Assembly (NCBI RefSeq): GCF_023091745.1
Contig: NC_068921.1
Location: forward strand, 12,170,001-12,234,000
Length of the DNA stretch: 64,000 nt
Direction: 5' to 3'
From: Budorcas taxicolor
Taxonomy: Eukaryota; Chordata; Mammalia; Artiodactyla; Bovidae
Shown here: piece by piece, positions 1 through 12,672 of the stretch
Position numbering within the stretch: the stretch's first letter is position 1
Layout: every line of letters starts with the position of its first letter
The notes under the pieces: model-generated
Database searches by the model: none
Seen by the model: only the letters and a program-made list of their open reading frames with translations
Told to the model about the DNA's origin: nothing
Position numbers and translations under genes: made by a program

Positions 1-1197
1 AAGTCTTTTCGATCTTTGCTGCCACGGAGTTTTTCAAATTGTCACTTATGACAAAGTTTCCTCTTTCTTTTGAATCCACTCCTTTCTGCTACATGAACAG
101 AGTGTGGTAGCACAAATGCTTGAAAATATCTTCCTTACAAGCATGTTCTGGTCTTTGACAGACAAGATTCTTTATTCCTTTGTGCCTTATAAGTAACCTT
201 ATTTTCTGTTCTTTTGTTCCCTGCTTGTATAAGAGCATTAACGCTCTGGAAGAAAAATAAAACTGACGTTAGTTAATGGCCCATAGAATGAAAAAAAAAA
301 GAAAAAGCAAATCCAGGCTATGCCTTTCGCTATGTCATGGGTAATTATAATTCGAACAGACTTTAAAAATATTTAATCAAGACTTTTATGGAGAAAGAAG
401 AATTTGTGTAGATACCTTTTATTGTTAATATAATGTAGGGATATAAATTATGGTCCTCATAGGACAAAAAAATATACTCCTAATTAAGAACATTCAAAAT
501 CTTTTTCCTTAGGGAATGGCAGATAAAAATAATTTACTTTAATTCTCTAATTATTTAATATAGGGAAAATGGCAAGAAGTACTTCAAACAATTTGTAAAT
601 GTGGGATTATAATATACGTGCAAATTGGCGGCCAAATATTAGAGAAATATTTAAGTATGTTTTATATTATAAAATAAACACATGACCATATGACAGAAAA
701 TCTGGAAAAGAAAAAATCCTTCATATTATGAATAATTTTCTCTGGAAAAATTTCTTATTAAAGTGAACATCTATAATACAACTTTCTGGACACACATTTA
801 TTTCTGTGTCTTAGTGGGAGCACCATATACAAGTGGAAATTTGTCTACTCTGATCCACTGAAAAAAGATTTTAAAAAGTAAAGAATAGAAAAATACTGGG
901 CATTTTCAGAAAAAGGAAAGAAATGTGAGGAAAAGAATACATAGGACACATCCTTTGAATTACTTGAAATGATTTAACTAACAAAAATGCAGGAGAATCA
1001 ATAAGAGTGCTTTCTGTTTTTAATTTAATAATATATTCATTTTACTTGAAGTATAGTTATGTGTGCATATAAAATTGATTAATCATTGCAGCAACTCTTT
1101 CCATTCTCAAGTAACTCTGGAAAGAATTTATAACTTTACAATGCACTAATAAAAGATGTCTCAACACCTCATTCTGCAACATCTGAATGAAACCAGT

Positions 1198-1246
1198 TTA
1201 GTTCAGTTCAGTGCAGTCGCTCAGCTGTATCCGACTCTTTGCGACT
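1198..1246 (-). repeat. BovB/ART2-type 3' end fragment
   Basis: A short piece starting with the repeated gttcagttcagt pattern, then cagtcgctcag and gactctttgcgac. This is the reverse complement of the BovB 3' terminus. Only about 50 bp remain. Confidence 0.75.
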
Positions 1247-1349
1247 TAGCAAATTACAAACATAAACATCAGTTATACTTGAACTGGAGTTAATTACCAC
1301 AGTGTAAGAGGTGATTTAATTACCCAGGAATGCAAAATCTAGATCTTAC

Positions 1350-1456
1350 CTGGATGTTGTTGTAGAACAAAACATCAGGCACTTTCATTTTCTCGTGGGC
1401 ATTATAGATTGGTGCACTAACCGCGCCAATCCTCAGAGATCCAGAAGAGATTTCAC
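1350..1456 (-). CDS. VWA8: VWA8 exon 11 of 11 in window
   Basis: 107 nt, phase 1 in and phase 0 out. The acceptor is tgtttag and the donor is gtaaga. The split Cys is completed, then EISSGSLRIGAVSAPIYNAH and EKMKVPDVLFYNNIQ. This is the N-terminal strand region of the third AAA+ module; LRIGAVSAPIYN and KVPDVLFY are close to human as I remember it. The P-loop of that third module should be in the next exon, beyond the left edge of the window. Confidence 0.95.
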
Positions 1457-2204
1457 CTAAACATTTCACATAGGACAGAGAATTACTTATAGCCCTGTCC
1501 TCAGAGAAGCCAAGTCCAGCCTGAACAGGATATAATATAGCATCTTTAACATTGTGTAGGCTCATCAAGGAATTTTAATCTAACATCTAAAAGAAATAAG
1601 CTTGAAGGTAGTAATAAAACATCATAGCTTCGCAAAAAAATCTTAAAAGCTCTACAAAAAGGCTGAAGATGTTTCAAAATATCAAAAATTTTATTTAAAA
1701 CAACATATGGAGCAAGCAACATATAGGTAAGATTGAGAATGGAAAAACCCAGAACTCAGTCAAGGCACCTTTATGAGCTGTTTAGTCAGAGACTCTGAAA
1801 TACATATATCTGAAAATTCCGAAGTACCATGAATATAATCTTTTTTTTCTTTTTAGAACCCATAGAAGAATCCCCTAGAGCTCTAGTCAAAACTACAGAT
1901 GAACTGACCCCAGACCTTTCAAACCACTAGTTTCAGGAAAGGTCCAGATCTGTACTTCCAAATAAGTACCACAGGTGCTACAGTTGTTCTGTGATGATTA
2001 TATTGTATTATCCCCTATTTGCTTTAAATAGTTGGTCTAGAATAGAAAATGAGCTCCTTAAAAGCCATGAAACTAAGTTATAAATTTCTTCATGTCAGGG
2101 GACATATCTCACATGTATTCTCTACAGTAAGGAGATACACATACTCACTACATGTCACATTTGAAGGTCTATGATAATAACGTAATAGTTTTAGTTGTTG
2201 TGGT

Positions 2205-2400
2205 CATATTGACCACAGTAGAAGCTATTATTTACTGAGGACCTTCCATGTGCCAGACCTCAGCTTCGGCTCATTGTTTTCTCACATGATTTCATGTAAA
2301 TCTCTTAACAAGGAGACAAGGATTAAGAGGAAGCTAAGAAGTACATGAATTAAATAATTTGCTTAAAATCACCCAGCTAGTATGGGTAGAGCTAAAAACA
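2205..2400 (-). repeat. MIR SINE (degenerate)
   Basis: Contains tatttactgagg, ccatgtgccagac and later aaaatcacccagctagta, the order expected for an inverted MIR. The divergence shows that it is old, predating ruminants. Confidence 0.7.
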
Positions 2401-2427
2401 GAATTTAGTATAGGATGCTGCTCTTTC

Positions 2428-2638
2428 TGGGCTTCCCAGGTGGCTTAGTGGTAAAGAATCCATCTGCAAAGCAGGGAGACATGGGAATCCTGGGTCAGGA
2501 ACATCTCCTGGAGAAGGAAATGGCAACCCACTCCAGTGTTCTTGCCAGGGAGATCCCATGGACAGAGAAGCCTGGTGGGTTACAGTCCGTGGGGTGGCGA
2601 AGAGTCAGACATGACTTAGCAACTAAACGACAACAACA
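2428..2638 (+). repeat. Bov-tA SINE
   Basis: Typical tRNA-derived head (gggcttcccaggtggc, tagtggtaaagaatcc) and tail (gagtcagacatgactta, caacaacaa). It is flanked by an imperfect target duplication, aggatg...tctttctg, on both sides. Confidence 0.92.
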
Positions 2639-3044
2639 AGGATGTTCTTTCTGCAGTGTGATCTCCAAATAAATTTCATCCTGTGGATATACCTGAGCAA
2701 GCAGGTAGACAATTACAATGTCTTAGGCAACTGTCCCATCTTTCCTCCCTTCTCTTTAAAATTAAAAATTGACTATTTTTGTGCTAGAGTATTTTGAAAA
2801 TCAAGGAGAGAAACCAATATTTGCTCCTATGGAGTACCATGAACAATTTTGAGGTTAAAATAATTACACTCCCAGCCTGTTGAATCACCACTGAGTGCTA
2901 CACATTTGCCAAAACACAGTAGACCTCTCCCTCCAATAGCTCCTTGCCATTTCCTTTCATTCACAAGTTCTATTAGCGGAGAAAACCATGAGCTGCCATG
3001 CCAAGAATTTACTATTTACTTACTACTTTCAGGTGTCTGAAAGA

Positions 3045-3258
3045 AAGAAAGTGAAGTTGCTCAGTCATGTCCGACCCTTTGTGACCCCATGGACAGTAGC
3101 CTACCAGGCTCCTCCGTCCATGGGATTTTCCTGGCAAGAGTACTGGAGTGGGTTGCCATTTCCTTCTCCAGGAGATCTTCCTGACCCAGGGATTGAAACC
3201 GGGTCTCTCGCACTGCAGGCAGATGCTTCACTGTCTGAGCCACCAGGAAGTCCATCAG
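3045..3258 (-). repeat. Bov-tA SINE
   Basis: Inverted copy from gtgaagttgctcagtcatg to gagccaccaggaagtcc. A target duplication caggt(g/c)tctgaaa is present at both ends. Confidence 0.92.
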
Positions 3259-3397
3259 GTCTCTGAAACAGACCCCATATAAAACTGTAAAAGGAAAGCC
3301 CAGGACTGTGGGAGGGAATTTACTACATACTCGTATGCTGCGATGACACGTGACTTCAGGTTCAAACAGCATTTGATACCACCTATGACTTAGTTTG

Positions 3398-3655
3398 CAA
3401 TGGCACCCCACTCCAGTCCTCCTGCCTGGAAAATCCCATGGGCAGAGAAGCCTGGTGGGCTGTAGTCCATGGGGTCGCTAAGAGTCGGATACAACTGAGC
3501 GACGTCACTTTCACTTTCCACTTTCATACCCTGCAGAAGGAAATGGCAACCCACTCCAGTGTTCTTGCCTAGAGAATCCCAGGGACGGGGGAGCCTGGTG
3601 GGCTACCATCTATGGGGCCACACAGAGTCGGACACAACTGAAGTGACTTAGCAGT
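3398..3655 (+). repeat. Bov-A2 dimeric SINE
   Basis: Two tandem A units, each with ccactccagt...cttgcct and a gagtcgga...actga end, joined by cactttcactttc. It is bounded by an imperfect repeat of (g)acttagttt/(g)gcttagttt. Confidence 0.92.
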
Positions 3656-4321
3656 AGCTGTAGCATGGCTTAGTTTATGAAAGATACCTATTCGGTAGAT
3701 TTAGGACTTTAAGCAAATTTAAATAACTCAGCTAATGTTTATTGCTAAAATTTCAAGCTAGAAAAGGAAAAGGCTCTCAGAGAATGGTGATGATAGTACT
3801 TCCCTGGTGGAAAGGTGGCTATCAGTCTTCTAAGAAATCTCATGGGATGGCATTAATTTGGTAAATTTGTCAAGGTCCTCAGTCTGGTAAGCTCAAAATC
3901 TGATTTTATCCTTACAACAGAGGGGATACCGAACTCCCAGGAGAATGTTAAAGACATATTTTTATCTATACATAAATTGATATATAAAACCAGAACTGCA
4001 ATATATTACATTGCAATGAAAACTGAAAATTTCATATAGACTACATGATATATTGTTTCTATATCAGCATTTTATTCAGAAGGAGACTTGCATGGAAAGC
4101 CAAATCCTTATCAGAAGGCTGTTTGGTGAACCTCATCCTCTGAACAGGAGGATAAATTACAGGAATTCTCTATAAGAAAGAAGATATTAAAGATGAATGG
4201 GACCAGATAAGTCAAAAGTCTCTTAGTTTCCTTATCACCTTCCTACACAAGGCTTCGATGGGAACTGCCGGCACTGGCTTATTACCGAGACTAAAAAATC
4301 TATCACTTGAATGATGCAATC

Positions 4322-4342
4322 TTTTTTTTGGGGGGGGGGGGG
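4322..4342. repeat. T8-G13 homopolymer run
   Basis: Eight T followed by about thirteen G on the plus strand. No element explains it. Run length is prone to sequencing error and slippage. Confidence 0.8.
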
Positions 4343-4847
4343 ATATGTTGAAGGATTCAATCAAGTGCTGTTATGAATCTCCAAGTCCCAGAGTTATTCT
4401 GTCTCTGAGTTGGCTCTGCGTTTCTGTAGCCAGATCCATCAGTATGTTGAGTTTATAGTTTTACTGTAAAAAAATCACCTTATCTCCTTAATATAAAGTT
4501 CTTGTTTCAGTGTATCCTCAACTATTAAAAACATCTACTGCAAAGAAAGTCACAATAAGTCCCTTTAAGAGAGTGATCACACATTGGATATTTTTATAAG
4601 ACAGTTAATGACCCTCAAAAAACAGAGAACCTGTCATTGTGCTCTAAACGAAGAACAGGGTACTTTTACAGAAAGATCTAGACCTCCCCCAAACTCAAAT
4701 TATACTTATGGTTATCCAGAAGAAAAGTAGCACAAAAGACCATCAGGTAGAAATGAAAGGAGTAAGAAGGCATGAAGTGATCCTCAGAATATTAGTTTAG
4801 TCTACATCAACCTAGACAGCTTCCCAAACATGTCCTGTAGGATACTG

Positions 4848-4950
4848 CAGCTGCTGTGTCACTTCAGTCATGTCCAACTCCGTGTGAGCCCATAGATGGC
4901 AGCCCACCAGGCTCCCCTGTCCCTGGGATTCTCCAGGCAAGAACACTGGT
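4848..4950 (-). repeat. Bov-A2 fragment
   Basis: Only the first A unit in reverse orientation is present: gctgctgtgtcacttcagtc to aggcaagaacactgg. The second unit is missing. Confidence 0.85.
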
Positions 4951-5261
4951 GGTCCCCAAAATGGAAATGTTGTGCAAAGAGAACAGAATGCTAGGTCCTA
5001 TGATGAAATACCCTTGAAATAAAAGGTAAAACAAAGTTACATTTTATTTACAGTAGGAATTCTCTGAGCTTTTAAAATTCATGTCAATTGTGACCTCTTG
5101 GGGGAGGACCTACATCTGGTATGCACTGAAATAAAGGAAACATTTTTTAAAATAAAAGATTCTTCAACACAATACATGAAACAAAATGAGTGGGGATAGA
5201 AAACATTTTTAACTGAAATAATAATAATAAATTATTACATTATTATTAATATAATAATATG

Positions 5262-5453
5262 TAGCTCAGATGGTAAAGAATCCGCCTGCAATGCAGGATA
5301 CCTGGGTTCGATTCCTGGGTTGGGAAGATACCCTGGAGAAGGCAACAGAAACGTTCTCCAGTATTCTTGCCTGGAGAATTCCATGGACAGAGGAGCCTGG
5401 TAGGCTACAGTCCATGGGGATGTAAAGAGTTGGACACAACTGAGTAATTCTCA
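5262..5453 (+). repeat. Bov-tA SINE
   Basis: Runs from tagctcagatggtaaagaat to ggacacaactgagtaattc, with a CA-rich tail. It lies in an AT-rich tract and ends about 75 bp from the donor of the VWA8 exon at 5527-5633. Confidence 0.9.
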
Positions 5454-5526
5454 AACACACACACACGTAATAAATAATACAAATGTTTAATAATTCACTT
5501 AAAAGAGAAACAATTCAAATACTTAC

Positions 5527-5633
5527 ATTTGTAATCCTCCAAATCAGACTCTGGACTATTAGCAGTACTTATTTCTATTGCAGCATCTGCCAGATTTTTT
5601 TCTAATGCTGACCTTGCAAGGCTTGGTAAAAAC
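5527..5633 (-). CDS. VWA8: VWA8 exon 10 of 11 in window
   Basis: 107 nt, phase 2 in and phase 1 out, ending on the first base of a Cys codon. The acceptor is cccaccag and the donor is gtaagt. After the split Arg the peptide is FLPSLARSALEKNLADAAIE followed by ISTANSPESDLEDYK. FLPSLARSALEKNL closes the lid helix of the second module; the Ser/Asp/Glu-rich part after it is a flexible linker and looks variable between species. A Bov-tA SINE lies within 75 bp of the donor on the transcript's downstream side. Confidence 0.94.
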
Positions 5634-6370
5634 CTGGTGGGGTGGGAAGGATGGATTGATAAAGTCAAAGCTTTCTGTGATTCCAAAATATCTTCTGACA
5701 CTTAGACAGACACATGACCAATTAAGGATGATCCCTCTTGATGTGCGAAAAAGCAGCTTGATAATACTTAATCTTCTGTTTTCTGAACATAGTATAGTAT
5801 CCCATTTCCCACAGCAATCTTTTACAACTTTTAATAGGGATTCATGCTTTTTTCCATAAAAGCATTATTTGCCACTCATTAAATTTATTCTTAGGTTTGT
5901 AAAGCTTTCTATTATTATCTTGAATGGTATTATTTTTTAAAAAATTTGACTTCTTTATTGATTTTTACTGGAATATATGGATAGGAGTATCACTGACTTG
6001 GGTGTATAAGTAATATCATTATATTCTATCTGTTCTAAAATGTAGTTTACATGCAGCTTCTCTGGAATATTTTTATGTAGCTAATCATATAACTTTTAGC
6101 CAGTCTAAAAGTATAAGAGGCAACATTCTTGTTTAGTTCCTAACTCTATAAAGCAATATATCCTAAGAATGTTTGCTATAAAATTTTAGTAACTACCCTT
6201 TATCAGATTAAGAACTTCTCTTTGATTCATGGTTAGCTAAGCATATTGTTTGTTTACTTTTGCTTTGGTTTGTTTTCAAGTTTGACTGCTGAGTTCTATC
6301 AAACCCTTTCTAATGACTTATTAAAATGAAAATTTTTCTCAGTAATATGTTAACATGTAATGTGCTAATA

Positions 6371-6586
6371 GGCTTTCACTTGTGGCTCAGACAGTAAAGA
6401 GTCTGCCTGCAGTGCAGGAGACCCAGATTTGATCTCTGAGTTGGGAATATCTCCTGGAGAAGGAAATGACAACCGACTCCAGTATTCTTGCCTGGAAAAT
6501 CCCACGGACAGAGAGGCTGGCAGGCTACAGTCCATGGGGTTGCAAAGAGTCAGACTCGACTGCGTGACTTCACTCTCACTCACTCA
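6371..6586 (+). repeat. Bov-tA SINE
   Basis: Full-length-type copy (ggctttcacttgtggctcag to cgtgacttcactctcac). A short target duplication tgctaata flanks it on each side. Confidence 0.92.
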
Positions 6587-7794
6587 TGCTAATATGGTAA
6601 ATTTAAAGAAAGAATATTGAAATTTCTTCACATTCTTGAGGTAACTCCAGGTTGCTCATAATTTATTTATATGGATAAATTATATATAATATATATCTAC
6701 ATTTGGTTTGTTAGTATTTCATTTAGGATTTCTGTACACATTCCATGAATGAGATTTATAATTTTCCTTTCATATATTACTCTTGTCTGGTTTAGGTATC
6801 AAGATTATACTAGACTCAAAGTAAATTGCTATGTTTTCACTGTCTACTCACTCGAATGGCCTCTAAAATGCTTTGTGTATGATTATTTCATTCATTCCAA
6901 AGTATTACTTTCCCTTAGGCTTTGAAACTCTTTGTATTACTTAGCATTGACTATTTACTTCTATTAACTATAACTTAGTTCTGACTAAGAAAACACTGTC
7001 TAGATAATAAATCTATCTTTCTGCATGTATTTTCTTCAGCTCATAACCCTAAAAAATAGGCAATTGAAGCATTTTTTTCTAATTTTCATTTAGAAGTTGA
7101 ATTATCTACTTAAGAGAATCAACTTTATTATTTCTCATGATTATTATTCAAAGAATTACTCCAAAGCACTGAAAACAAGCCTCACTTTAGCCTCATTTCA
7201 CCACAGAACAAACTGAAGTTGCAACACAAGGAACTTACTTTGACTATAAGAAAACTGTCCACTAAGCTGAAAATGTATAGAGGGCAGTTAAGAGATTTTC
7301 CGAAGCTGAATACAGTTTCCCTTTTAATTCCTCTAATGTATCAAGGAATGAATGGACAACAGTTATAACCACCAGAAAAATAATTAAAAGATCATGTGAA
7401 ATGAGTCTAAAAGAAATCTTCAGGTCAATTGGATTGTGTTATTAATCTTTTCTAACTACTCTTTTAAAATAGTTTCATGTAAGCATGATTCTGTAAGGAA
7501 ATTCTATCTCAGTGTTTAAAATAATTTCCAAACAAGTATGAAAAATAGTAGTGTAGACTGAAAAGATGCTAGTTTTTCCATACTTGGGCAACAGGACATG
7601 TCATACTACCTTGCATGGAAAGCTCCAGTGCAAATTTAGGAAGCGTCATGTGTAATGCTTGAGACCTCTCTCTCAGAAGACAATGAACCAGTATTCAAAT
7701 GCCAAACCTACTTATCCTTACTCATTTCTGTCTGATTTGAGTAAGTAACTTAGCTTTATCACATATAAAAATCTCTTTCTTATTATGCCTAAGT

Positions 7795-8261
7795 AAAGGT
7801 CCACCTAGTCAAGGCTATGGTTTTTCCTGTGGTCATGTATGGATGTAAGAGTTGGACTGTGAAGAAGGCTGAGCGCCAAAGAATTGATGCTTTTGAACTG
7901 TGGTGTTGGAGAAGACTCTTGAGAGTCCCTTGGACTGCAAGGAAATCCAACCAGTCCATTCTGAAGGAGATTGGCCTTGGGTATTCTTTGGAAGGAATGA
8001 TGCTGAAGCTGAAACTCCAGTACTTTGGCCACCTCATGCGAAGAGTTGACTCATTGGAAAAGATCCTGATGCTGGGAGGGATTGGGGGCAGGAGGAGAAG
8101 GGGACGACAGAGGATGAGATGGCTGGATGGCATCACCGACTCGATGGACATGAGTTTGAGTAAATTCCGGGAGTTGGTGATCAACAGGGAGGCCTAGCAT
8201 GCTGCGATTCATAGGGTCGCAAAGAGTCAGACATGGCTGAGCGACTGAGCTGAACTGAAGA
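7795..8261 (+). mobile_element. BovB LINE, 5'-truncated 3' end
   Basis: Encodes the C-terminal part of the BovB ORF in one open run at 7817-8179 (SWTVKKAERQRIDAFELWCW, later RMRWLDGITDSMDMSL) and ends with gagcgactgagctgaactga. No reverse transcriptase core remains, so it cannot move by itself. Confidence 0.93.
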
Positions 8262-8416
8262 CAATGAAGGGAAACACTGCATACAAGGCTGAAAAAGCTA
8301 CATGTTCAGACTGATAACTTTTTCCAGACCTGTGAGCACAGACTATCAAACTTCTTTGTATTACTTTAGCAAAGACCCAGAAAGTTGGATTCAGTGAGAA
8401 AGGAGAATATGGTTAC

Positions 8417-8532
8417 CTGGAAAGACAGGCTTTGGTGACAGCATTGTGAAGGTTCTCGTTAGGGTACTGTGACAGCCGACGAGAAATCCTCAACAGCTGT
8501 CTGGTAGAAAGGGACGCCGCCAGTGACTGCGC
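8417..8532 (-). CDS. VWA8: VWA8 exon 9 of 11 in window
   Basis: 116 nt, phase 0 in and phase 2 out. The acceptor is ttggtag and the donor is gtaacc. The peptide runs AQSLAASLSTRQLLRISRRL, then SQYPNENLHNAVTKACLS, ending with the first two bases of an Arg codon. STRQLLRISRRL is the sensor-2 region of the second module, where the TRQL/SRRL arginines are typical of dynein and midasin-like AAA+ domains. The exon is richer in CpG than its AT-rich surroundings, as expected for conserved coding sequence. A 5'-truncated BovB ends about 155 bp to the left. Confidence 0.95.
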
Positions 8533-8889
8533 CTACCAAAAGGCAAAGACAGGCTGGTGAGGAGTTACGTTTCAACTTGCTGAAAGTGCCTTTGGATGGG
8601 TATCATAGCAGAATTCATTATTCCTGAATGACAAGGTCAAACTTAACTATGTACTTACTGTTAATGAATTACAAATAAACAAAAACCAATTTACACTTAA
8701 AACATCCTTAAAGACAGCTTTAAAAAAAAATCCATGAAAAGTATTTATTAAATTCAATTAAAGTGCTGTGTATACATGCGTTTTTTGTTTTTTTCTTTTT
8801 TTCTGAGGAGGGGAAGGAGGTTGGATGGAGGAAAGATGTTACATTGTACAGACTGAACCTGACTTAAGGATAGCCCTTATGTACAACTG

Positions 8890-9107
8890 GGGCTTCCCCA
8901 CTGGCTCAGTGGTAAGGTATCTGCCTGTAAAGCGGAGACACAGTAGAAGGGGCATTGATCTCTAGGTCTGGAAGATCCCCTGGGGGAGGAAATTACAACC
9001 TACTCCAGTTTTCTTGCCTGAAAAGTCCCACGGGCAGAGGAACCTAGCTGGCTACAGTCCATGGGTCACAAAGAGTGAGACAGGACTAAGCAAATGAACA
9101 CACATAC
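8890..9107 (+). repeat. Bov-tA SINE (diverged)
   Basis: Begins ggggcttccccactggctca and ends gagacaggactaagcaaat, with several small insertions in the middle. It is older than most copies here. Confidence 0.88.
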
Positions 9108-9431
9108 ATTCATTTCCACTCCCACCATGCTTATACAAAGCGAAACTGTTAAGATAGCCAGAAAATGCTCTGAGCTTTAAGTAAATATCTGGCTTCTGAA
9201 ATAGAGAAAAGGAGTTGTGGACACTTTAGGCTGCTGATCACAGAGGTGTCAACCAGTTATCACCTGGGTGGCAGCTTACAGTTGGGAAACCTTCTCCTAC
9301 ACTGTTAGAATAATTTTACTTTATATTCTTATTCTTCCACAAATCCCATTAAGAGAGCTGCTAGTAAAGAGCTCAGGACATTGTTAAGTACCAACAAACA
9401 TTTGTGGACTTGAATTTGAAATTATCTTAGC

Positions 9432-9690
9432 AGACGGCATAATGTAATAGTAAAGTTTATAAGCTTTGGAGTCAGACAAATCAGTCTTCCATTTATTAGC
9501 TATGTGATTTTTGGCAAGTTACTTCATCTCTTCAGGCCCCAATTTCCTCATCTTTAAAATGATAAGAAAGCCCTCACTTTTAAGTGTTATGAGTATGAGG
9601 ATTAAATTAGAAAATTATTCTAAAGCACTTAGCAGAGGTCAGACACATATGGGTGCTCAACAAACAGCAGCAATTATTATTCAAAGTCAG
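9432..9690 (+). repeat. MIR SINE
   Basis: Has the MIR order: gctttggagtcagac, ctatgtgatttttggcaagttac, cctcatctttaaaatgat and agcacttagcagaggtcag. It is nearly full length. Confidence 0.88.
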
Positions 9691-10787
9691 CCTCCTCAAA
9701 ATGAAAAAAAAAAAATCTAACAGGGAATTGGATCTACATGTTAGTAAAAATCTAACATCTGCATCAGATTGTTACTGGCCTCATTCCTAACTTAGATCAG
9801 CAGCATTAGAAGATAGTAGTTTTCGCTGAAAATCAAGAGCAGAAAGAACTTTTAAAGAAACTGGTCCTCTGGGGTGGGGGAGGGGTAGAAGAGGCTAGGG
9901 TGAAATATCACCAAGTTTGATCAGGGCAGTTAAGCGGCCCTGAGTCCCTGAGGAAAAGGAAAGGGGACTCTATAGAATTAACAAAGGACTCAGAACGAAT
10001 GGTGGGAGGATGCTAAAACTACACTACACATTTGTTCCTTTTAACACTTTGCTTTAGGTCATCTCTGTACCTTCCAAGAAAGCAAAAAAAGAATTTATTG
10101 CTCCTTCCTCGTGTATTTCACAGCTCCATGAGATGCAGGTCTGTTGTTATTAGCATTATATTTCTGCTACAACTTGGATTAAACACTCCTTTGGGGACTA
10201 GGTTAGGAGCATGGCCACTATTTATGACATATCCTTTTCTCTATTAAAAAACACATTCTAAGTTTCAGCGACTTCATAAGCAAAACATTTGGTTCAGACT
10301 TGTTCAACAAATTTGCATTCTAGACACAGAGACAATATTTAAATATAAAAAAGCATAAAGCGCAATTCAAAATAGCATATAATTTAATGCAAAAATAAGT
10401 GGAGCACTTGACAACTGCTATAGGGGCTTAAAAATGTTCAAGCGGGTAGGAGAAATGCTATGAACAAAGGGAGGAAAGCAACAAGAACAGAAATACATGC
10501 AGAATATAAGGAAAGCAACCCAGCTTTACTAGAGGGTCCTGCTGGAAAGTTTACTCCCAAATATCAAAGATCCATGAATTACGCTTAAGGAGTTGGTGTT
10601 TCTTCTAAAGGCAACAGGACTGTGCTATATGCAAAGCAGTAACATGGTTTTAGAAAGACTAACCTGGCAGTAATAGGCAAAGTAGTTGAAGGACAAAAAA
10701 CTGAGGCAGGAATCAGAAAGGTACTTCAATTACTTACTATAAAGAGATAAAGTCCTATATAGTAAAGTTACTTGCAAGAAGATGGAA

Positions 10788-11000
10788 GTTGTTCAGCCGC
10801 TAAGTCGTGTCCGACTTTTTTTGGCGACCCCATGGACTGTAGCCCGTGAGGCTACTCTGTTCACGGGATTTTCCGGGCAAGAATACCGGAGTGGGTTGCC
10901 ATTTCCCCCTCCAGGGTATCTTACCGACCCAGGGATGGAATCCAAGCCTCCTGCATTGGCAGGAGGATTCCTTCCTACTGAGCCACCTAGGAAGCCCAAT
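10788..11000 (-). repeat. Bov-tA SINE
   Basis: Inverted copy from gttcagccgctaagtcgtg to gagccacctaggaagccc. CpG sites such as ttcacgggattttccgggc are still present, so it is moderately young. Confidence 0.92.
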
Positions 11001-11784
11001 AAGAAAGAAGAGAAGGGATTAAACAAATGTTTCAAAGGACTTGGCAAAGGATAGATATGAAACAGTAGGAAGAATTAAGGATAAGACTGTTTTAGCTAGT
11101 ATGACTGAAGTGTCAGAAGTTAAATATGACTTAGCAATTCCCACTCAATACTTGAGACCATGAAAAATTCCTATTTTAATCATGGAAAATGTTTGACAAA
11201 TGACTCCAACCAGAGGATTCTATGACAAGAGTCCCATTAAACCACATGGTAACTTTCCAGGCTAAAATATTCTAGTCTAATTCCAAACATGACACTGAAT
11301 TTGGGGATCATATTTCATTCCAGTGATCAAGGACTTCTCATGAGTTTGAAAAATACTGAGTTAGCTGATAATACCAAAATGCTTTACAATAATATCCAGT
11401 ATTAAATCAGAAAGAAGCTTTAGGTTGAGCCACCTAAGTGTTGAATAAAGGGTTTGGCTGTTTCTGCTCTCACATTATTACCAACGAAAAATTGAGAGTC
11501 TAATTTAAAAATTCTAATACCCTTAACATTTATCATATCAAATTTCTAACTGCAGTTTTATCTTCCAAAATAGGGGAAGGATATGAGCATATTGAACAGC
11601 ACATCTCAAGGGTTTTTTTGATTAACATGATTAAAACAGCAATTCAGCTTAGAAATATTAGAGGTTTAAGATAAAAAATTATTTAAAAAATAAATTTTTT
11701 TCCTCTTAAAGGATTATTTTTTACGAAAATGTAATGTTCGCTGGGAGAGAAAATTCTAGGCACAACCTATTAATTAATAACTAA

Positions 11785-11850
11785 TTAATTTATTCATGCA
11801 TTCATCAAACATTTGTTAACTTTTCTACTATGTGCCAGGCACCAGGATGG
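11785..11850 (-). repeat. MIR/L2-type remnant
   Basis: Contains attcatcaaacatttgtta and ctatgtgccaggcacc, common to inverted MIR and L2 3' ends. It is too short to assign. Confidence 0.5.
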
Positions 11851-11864
11851 CAGAGAGTTGGTGC

Positions 11865-12250
11865 AAAAAAGATACTTTGACCTTCCTTTGTCTCCCTGAA
11901 AGCAGGAAGTAAACCACCCATGAAAAAATACCCTCCCTGTACCAGCAGGCTAGAAGGCATCCTTAGCACCAGAAATAGGGAATTTAGGGCTGAGAGGGTT
12001 ATATTAACAAACCTTGTTTCTTTTTCACTAAATTACCACCCAAGCCCAAATGTCTTTGTATTGTCAATTCTTCACAATTTTATTGTTTCTTCGTCTAAAA
12101 GGTATAAAAGCTGCCTGCTTTGGTCACTTCTTTAAGTCTCAGATTTTTATGGGGCTCCTGCATCTACAAAATTAAATCTGTTGTTTTGCTCTTGTTAAAC
12201 AGTCTCATGTCAATTTAATTCTTAGGCCACCCAAAGAACTTAAAGAGGAA
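11865..12250 (+). mobile_element. Solo LTR, probably ERVL-type
   Basis: Carries a TATA box (ggtataaaagc, 12101-12111) followed about 65 bp later by ATTAAA (12171) and a T-rich stretch ending ggccacccaaagaac. This layout is that of an LTR with U3, a short R and U5. No internal retroviral genes lie beside it. I assign ERVL/MLT2-like from general resemblance only. Confidence 0.55.
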
Positions 12251-12672
12251 GAAGGGAAAAGTTTTCTCCCTTATATCATTCCAAACATAAACAGAATCAG
12301 AAATAGAGAATCAACCAGGAAAGAGAAGCTAGAAGCTAGAGATAAAGTTGTTGGCATCCACACAGAGGTGATACTTGAAGCCATAAGAATACATGAGACT
12401 GCTCAGCAGAGGAGACAGCGGAGGAGAGCCAAAGCTCCAGGAGCACCCAGGTACTCCTCTAGAGCTAAAACTTGTTTTCTGTGACACCAGCCAGGAGAAG
12501 CTGGAAGAAATGTTAAAATCACTGAAACAGTAACATATACACATAGGAGAAAGCATAGCAGAAGGAATAAAAATATCAGCTTAAAAAATAGATTTTAAAG
12601 CACTGAACTCTAAGAATATAAAGCAGCAGCCTGTCAACAACAGAAAATTCCATGGAGAACACCCAGACTTAC

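Noticed and set aside
2415..3411. Several open frames with peptides such as MATHSS and SWTRL
   Set aside because: They are translations of Bov-tA and Bov-A2 SINEs, which are non-coding.
5262..5335. tRNA-like head with a B-box-like gggttcgattcc
   Set aside because: It is the promoter of a Bov-tA SINE, not a functional tRNA gene.
7789..8184. Open frame of 131 codons on the minus strand
   Set aside because: It is the antisense shadow of the BovB coding sequence, a recurring artefact of this repeat.
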